From positions 124,001-188,000 of the forward strand of contig NZ_CP092362.2 in NCBI RefSeq assembly GCF_022370635.2: DNA of 64,000 nucleotides. The letters are read 5' to 3'. Every line of letters begins with the position of its first letter. The first letter of the stretch is position 1. The DNA is from Mycolicibacterium crocinum (GTDB lineage: Bacteria > Actinomycetota > Actinomycetes > Mycobacteriales > Mycobacteriaceae). Both the position numbers and the translations under genes were made by a program. The notes below the pieces were generated by a model. It saw only the letters and a list, made by a program, of their open reading frames with translations, did no database searches and was not told the origin of the DNA. Positions 59,963 to 64,000 of the stretch are shown one piece after another.

Positions 59963-61435
59963 TCAGGTGGGGACGGACATCCGGGTCGGCTCGAGGCGGC
60001 CGCGCAGCACTTCGCGGGAGTGCTCTCGCCAGTGGGCACGCTCGGCGTGGTCGGCCCTGTCCAGCGCCGGCTGCGAACAGAGGGCGCGTTCGTCGGCGGC
60101 TTTGGCCCGATCGGCAAGGCGCGCAGCCTCGTTGACCGCATCGCCGATCACGGTGTACTCGTAGCGATGCTCGGCCCCGAGGTTTCCGGCGAACACCGGC
60201 CCGGCCGATACGCCGATGCCGAAGTCCACCACCGGCAGCCGGCGCAGCGCGGCCGTGAGCGCACGGGCGGTCGCCAGCGCATCGGACGCCGAATGCGTGC
60301 TGGGCAGCGGCGCACCGAAGACCGCCAGCACCGCGTCACCCTGAAACTTGTTGATCAGCCCGTGGCGCTCGTCGACGGCGTCGACGACGATCTGGAAGAA
60401 CTCGTTGAGCACGTGGGCCACCTCGGCCGGTGAACGGCTCTGCGCCAGTTGGGTCGAGCCGACGAGATCGACGAACAGGACGGCGGCCTCCCGCACTTCA
60501 CCGGAGAGAGTGTCGGCGTCGCTGACCGCGCGCAGCGCCACATCCGTCCCCACGTGGCGGCCGAACAGGTCGCGCAGCCGGTCGCGTTCGGCCAACCCGG
60601 CGACCATCCGGTTGAAACCACTTTGCAGACGCCCGATTTCGGAGCGCTCGTAGACGTCGACCCGGGTGGCGATCTGGCCCCGTTCGACCCGGGCCATGGC
60701 GGCGACGACGTCGTGGACCGGATCGGAGATCGACAGCGCGACGATCGCCATCCCGCGTAGCCCGACCAGGACCGAGATGACCGACAGCACGATCACGGGT
60801 ATCTCGATGGACGCGTTCTTCTGGATGATCCAGCCGGTCGAGCGCATCAGCACCACCACCGCGATGCCGATGCTCGGCAGTGCACTGGTCATCAGCCACA
60901 TCAGCAACAGCCGGGGCAGCACTCCCGGAGCGGTGTCGCGGCCCGGGGCCGACCCCATGATGGCTGCGGTGATCGGCCGCATGGGCCGCTGGATGAGCAA
61001 CAGGGCGGCGCCGGTCGATGTGGTGAGACCGAACAACACCGCCATTCCGATCAGCCAGGCCGCCACCACCCCGCCGTCGCGGTTGATGGCGAACAGGACC
61101 GTGCCGCTGATCAACCAGATGACCGTCAGCAGCGCTGACTGATTGCGCAGCAGGCCCTCGACGAACCGCCGGTCCCGAGCCGTCGGCGGTTGACCCGTGG
61201 TGAACCAGCGCAATCTGCGATCGACGACCAGGATCGCGTAACCGATCGAGGCGGCGAAGCCGACTACCGACAGCGCGATCGAGGCGACCAAGGTGTCGGT
61301 TCCGAACACGGTCTCCGCCTGCGGCACCAATTCGTGGCGCAGCGGCATCACCAGGAAAGTGAGCTCGACGGCCGCCAGGATCTGGGCGAGGACGAGAGCC
61401 AGGGCGTAGCGAACCTTCAGCCTGCTCGCCGTCAT
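59963..61435 (-). CDS. Class III adenylate cyclase, membrane-bound with HAMP domain
   Basis: 490 residues. About six membrane helices (1-250), a HAMP linker (ISDPVHDVVAAMARVERGQIATRVDVYERSEIGRLQSGFNRM) and a C-terminal cyclase domain. Catalytic residues are present: metal Asp in VLFVDLVGST, Lys-containing INKFQGDAVLAVFG with the second metal Asp, and the transition-state Asn/Arg in IGDAVNEAARLADRA. Makes cAMP from ATP. The layout matches the mycobacterial Rv1318c-Rv1320c type. Divergent from the LLM gene at 61.5 kb. Confidence 0.93.
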   Translation of the reverse strand: MTASRLKVRYALALVLAQILAAVELTFLVMPLRHELVPQAETVFGTDTLVASIALSVVGFAASIGYAILVVDRRLRWFTTGQPPTARDRRFVEGLLRNQSALLTVIWLISGTVLFAINRDGGVVAAWLIGMAVLFGLTTSTGAALLLIQRPMRPITAAIMGSAPGRDTAPGVLPRLLLMWLMTSALPSIGIAVVVLMRSTGWIIQKNASIEIPVIVLSVISVLVGLRGMAIVALSISDPVHDVVAAMARVERGQIATRVDVYERSEIGRLQSGFNRMVAGLAERDRLRDLFGRHVGTDVALRAVSDADTLSGEVREAAVLFVDLVGSTQLAQSRSPAEVAHVLNEFFQIVVDAVDERHGLINKFQGDAVLAVFGAPLPSTHSASDALATARALTAALRRLPVVDFGIGVSAGPVFAGNLGAEHRYEYTVIGDAVNEAARLADRAKAADERALCSQPALDRADHAERAHWREHSREVLRGRLEPTRMSVPT

Positions 61436-61532
61436 AGGCCCAAACGCTACTGCGGCGACCTCGCAGAATCACGCTCTCCGAAACTGAGAGTAATACTTCC
61501 GTCGACGCACGCCGCTGCGTAACATCCGCGCT

Positions 61533-62378
61533 GTGAAGTTCGGGATTCCGCTGGGTGGCGTTCACCCCGGCCTCTGGCGTGACCTGACCGTGCGCGCCGA
61601 GGAGCTCGGCTACGAGTCGGTCTGGCTGCCCGAGCATCTTGTGCTGCCTGCGGAGATGTCCGGTAGCCCGCACCACGGCGACAGCCATCCGCCGATCCCG
61701 TCGAAGACCCCGATGTATGACGCGATCGCCTACCTGTCGTATCTCGCGGGGCAGACCAGCACCATTCGGATGGGGACCTACGTCTACAACATCGGGTTGC
61801 GACACCCCTTCGTGAGTGCCCGTGCCGCCGCGACACTGGACATCGTCTCGAACGGCCGCTTCGACTTCGGTATCGGCGCCAGCTGGCTGCGCGAGGAGTG
61901 GGACGCCGCCGGGCTGGACTTCAGCACCCGCGGCGCCCGCGTCGACGAGGCCCTCGAGGTGTGCCGGGCATTGTGGACCGAGCCCACGATCTCCCACCAT
62001 GGCCGCTTCTTCGACTTCGACGCGGTCGCGTTCGAACCCAAACCGGTCCAGGCGGGCGGGCCGCCGATCCACGTCGGCGGTGACGGAATGCCCGCGCTGC
62101 GCCGGGTGGCGCGATTCGGTTCCGGCTGGATCCCGATGAATCACACCCTCGACCAGATTCCCGGATCAGTGCAGAAGCTCTCAGCACTGTGGGCCGAGCA
62201 CGGCCGCGACGGCAAGCCGGAGGTGACCACGTCGGCGCCGGCCGAGTCACCCGACGATGTGGCGCGGGCTGCCGACGCCGGCATTGACCGGATGATCGTC
62301 ATGCCGTGGCGGCGCACCCGCGAGGCGCTCGACGGGATCGCCCGCTTCGCCGATGACGTCCTGACGCGAAGCAGCTAG
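61533..62378 (+). CDS. LLM-class (F420-type) oxidoreductase
   Basis: 281 residues, luciferase-like TIM barrel: LGYESVWLPEHLVLPAE, IRMGTYVYNIGLRHPF, GRFDFGIGASWLREEWDAAG, and PPIHVGGDGMPALRRVARFGSGW. GTG start. Followed four bases later by an SDR gene, so both may be in one operon. Substrate unknown. Confidence 0.92.
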   Translation: MKFGIPLGGVHPGLWRDLTVRAEELGYESVWLPEHLVLPAEMSGSPHHGDSHPPIPSKTPMYDAIAYLSYLAGQTSTIRMGTYVYNIGLRHPFVSARAAATLDIVSNGRFDFGIGASWLREEWDAAGLDFSTRGARVDEALEVCRALWTEPTISHHGRFFDFDAVAFEPKPVQAGGPPIHVGGDGMPALRRVARFGSGWIPMNHTLDQIPGSVQKLSALWAEHGRDGKPEVTTSAPAESPDDVARAADAGIDRMIVMPWRRTREALDGIARFADDVLTRSS

Positions 62379-62382
62379 CGCG

Positions 62383-63183
62383 ATGACGATCGCGCCGGCG
62401 GACATCCTGCTCACCGATCGGGTGGCCGTCGTCACCGGCGGCGGCACCGGCATCGGTCGTGGGATCGCCGACGGGTTGGCCCGATTCGGGGCCAAGGTCG
62501 CCATCTGGGAACGTGACGCCGACACCTGCGCCACGGCCGCAGACGAGCTGGGCGCGCTCGGCATCGTCGCCGACGTCCGAGACAGCGGGCAGGTCGACGC
62601 CGCGCTGGCGCGCACCCGTGACGAGCTCGGGCCGGTCGAGATCTTGGTCAACAACGCCGGTGGGGTGTTCGCCTCGCCGTTACTGGACACCACCGAAAAC
62701 GGTTGGGACGCCTTGTACAAGGCCAACCTTCGGCACGTTCTGCTGTGCACGCAGCGGGTGGCAAGACAGCTGGTCGCCGACGGCCGCGGGGGCAGCGTGA
62801 TCTCGGTGACCTCGATCGAGGGAGTGCGCGCGGCGCCCGGGTACGCGGCCTACTCCGCGGCGAAGGCCGGTGTCATCAACTACACCCGCACGGCCGCCTT
62901 CGAACTGGCGCCGCACAACATCCGCGTCAACGCCATCGCCCCCGACATCACCGTCACCGAGGGCCTGCTGGCACTGTCTCCGGACGGCATACGCCAGGAA
63001 CTCAGCCAGGCCGTGCCGTTGGGCAGGCTCGGCCATGTCGATGAAATCGCTTCGGCCGCAGTCTTTCTCGCTTCCGATATGTCCCGCTATATCACCGGCC
63101 AGACGTTGCACGTCGACGGTGGAACCCAGGCGGCGGGCGGCTGGTACCACGCCGAGGGCGGCGCCCGGTTCGGCCCGGCCTGA
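62383..63183 (+). CDS. Short-chain dehydrogenase/reductase
   Basis: 266 residues, classical SDR with TGGGTGIG cofactor loop, NNAGG, catalytic Ser in SVTSIEG, YSAAK and C-terminal LHVDGGTQAAGG. Probably co-transcribed with the preceding LLM gene. Ends directly before a convergent membrane-protein gene. Confidence 0.93.
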   Translation: MTIAPADILLTDRVAVVTGGGTGIGRGIADGLARFGAKVAIWERDADTCATAADELGALGIVADVRDSGQVDAALARTRDELGPVEILVNNAGGVFASPLLDTTENGWDALYKANLRHVLLCTQRVARQLVADGRGGSVISVTSIEGVRAAPGYAAYSAAKAGVINYTRTAAFELAPHNIRVNAIAPDITVTEGLLALSPDGIRQELSQAVPLGRLGHVDEIASAAVFLASDMSRYITGQTLHVDGGTQAAGGWYHAEGGARFGPA

Positions 63184-63855
63184 TCAGGCGCGGACTCGGC
63201 GGTCCATACCCAGCAGCACCGCCGCTATCAGCACGCAGAGTGCCGCGATCGCGATCGTCAACGACACCGACACCTGAACCAGCAGCGCTCCGATGACCGC
63301 GCCGGCCAACATCGTCGTGATCGACGCCAGTCGGCGAACCGGTTTCGCGCCCGGACCTCCTGCGACCCGGCTGTCCGCAGCCAATCCCGTCACCGTCAAC
63401 GTCAGCACGGTGGTGGTCAGATCGGCGACCGCCATCCGCCGCGCCGTGCTGTTCTGCAAGCCGAATGCGAATGCCAGCACCGCCACGACGACTGGGCGGC
63501 CCATCGTGGATATTCCGAATACTGCGCCAGCCGCGGTGACGGCACCGAGAAGCGCCGCCTGCGCCAGCAGCACCGACATCGGCCAGGTCGGCGACGCGGC
63601 CCATCGATGAGCCGAGGCACCGCCCACCAACGCACCAAACATGAACGCGACCAGCGCGATCAGAGCCAGCGACGCGGACAATCCGGAGCTGGGATTGGCG
63701 GCGAAACCGAGGAAGACGATGTTGCCGGTCATGTTGGCGACGAAGACGTGACCGAGGCCGAGGTAGGACACCGCGTCGATCACCCCGGTGCCCGCGGTGA
63801 GGGTCAGCAGCGCCGCGATGGTCGGCCGCGACGTCACCGGTGCGGTGGTGGTCAC
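63184..63855 (-). CDS. DUF1275 (YoaK-like) membrane protein
   Basis: 223 residues from GTG 63855, with about six membrane helices. Family segments VSYLGLGHVFVANMTGNIVFLG and GLQNSTARRMAVADLTTTVLTLTVTGL match YoaK/DUF1275 proteins; the role is unknown. The start overlaps the stop of the upstream SDR gene by four bases. Confidence 0.92.
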   Translation of the reverse strand: MTTTAPVTSRPTIAALLTLTAGTGVIDAVSYLGLGHVFVANMTGNIVFLGFAANPSSGLSASLALIALVAFMFGALVGGASAHRWAASPTWPMSVLLAQAALLGAVTAAGAVFGISTMGRPVVVAVLAFAFGLQNSTARRMAVADLTTTVLTLTVTGLAADSRVAGGPGAKPVRRLASITTMLAGAVIGALLVQVSVSLTIAIAALCVLIAAVLLGMDRRVRA

Positions 63856-64000
63856 GGCAGGATCGCGTCGACGTAGCCGCCGTCAACACGCAGCGCGCCG
63901 CCGGTGGTGGCCGACGCCAGCGGCGAGCTCAGGTACACGACCATGTTGGCGATCTCGTCGGGCTCGATCAGCCGCTGCAACAACGACTGCGGCCGGTGCT
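63852..64000 (-). CDS. Short-chain dehydrogenase/reductase, C-terminal part (5' end outside window)
   Basis: The last 48 residues of an SDR: QRLIEPDEIANMVVYLSSPLA-type segment, then TTGGALRVDGGYVDAILP before TGA at 63852-63854. The catalytic region lies beyond the window. Overlaps the DUF1275 start by GTGA, so both are in one operon. Confidence 0.88.
   Translation of the reverse strand, partial: HRPQSLLQRLIEPDEIANMVVYLSSPLASATTGGALRVDGGYVDAILP

Noticed and set aside
61480-61500. CTCTC/GAGAG inverted pair between adenylate cyclase and LLM genes
   Set aside because: Arms of only five bases; expected often by chance and not supported by a neighbouring regulator.
1-64000. CRISPR arrays, rRNA and tRNA genes
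   Set aside because: No regularly spaced repeats, no rRNA-like stretches and no convincing tRNA cloverleaf were noticed; a dedicated tRNA scan was not possible.

Overview
The window reads as chromosomal DNA of a fast-growing mycobacterium or close relative (Mycolicibacterium/Mycobacterium type). It is GC-rich, has many GTG and some TTG starts, and its genes overlap by ATGA/GTGA. It carries a complete mce operon (yrbEA, yrbEB, mceA-F and two mce-associated genes) together with WS/DGAT, DUF732, F420-type LLM oxidoreductases, several cytochromes P450 and a FusA2-like EF-G. No rRNA, tRNA or CRISPR array was recognised. These family assignments rest on reading the translated sequence; no database search was run.

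Layout. (1) 1-744 is the end of an aldehyde dehydrogenase. (2) 0.95-5.79 kb is a pile of dead insertion sequences: a frameshifted IS256, a frameshifted IS110, an IS3 with intact orfA but wrecked orfB, and an IS21 istA that is frameshifted, truncated and lacks istB. (3) 6.05-29.43 kb is a catabolic island on the + strand. It holds two Rieske oxygenase alpha/beta pairs, an SDR, a zinc alcohol dehydrogenase, an Asp-box beta-propeller protein, an SCP2-like sterol carrier and an orphan intradiol-dioxygenase alpha-like protein (6.15-13.74 kb). The full mce lipid-import operon follows, ending in an epoxide hydrolase (13.89-25.71 kb), then an aldehyde dehydrogenase (25.85 kb), an MFS exporter and a MarR regulator. 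(4) 29.43-35.30 kb is a second mobile-DNA zone: an intact IS256 that cuts the MarR gene and a tyrosine recombinase, fragments of a conjugative or plasmid element (TraA-type helicase, DUF2637 protein), broken TetR, aldo-keto reductase and beta-lactamase-like genes, and an intact IS1380. (5) 35.30-38.56 kb is mostly decayed, with one coupled pair of small secreted proteins (DUF732 and CAP-like) and an IS3 fragment. (6) 38.56-64.0 kb looks like ordinary mycobacterial chromosome for lipid and xenobiotic metabolism: kinase-like phosphotransferases, SDR/ADH/LLM oxidoreductases, two P450s with a ferredoxin, acyltransferases, crotonase, a molybdopterin oxidoreductase, thioesterases, an EF-G-like GTPase, a membrane adenylate cyclase and four complete TetR regulators.

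How it fits together. The most interesting unit is the 6-29 kb island. It joins an import machine for hydrophobic molecules (Mce) to oxygenases, dehydrogenases, a sterol-carrier protein, an epoxide hydrolase and an aldehyde dehydrogenase. A specific DNA motif, TTCTnTAnnGCGGAGnnnnnATCTG followed by AGCA, sits just after a plausible -35/-10 promoter both in front of the oxygenase operon (6076-6107) and in front of the aldehyde dehydrogenase (25770-25800). This suggests one regulator controls both ends of the island. The substrate cannot be told from sequence alone; a bulky aromatic or steroid-like compound is a reasonable guess.
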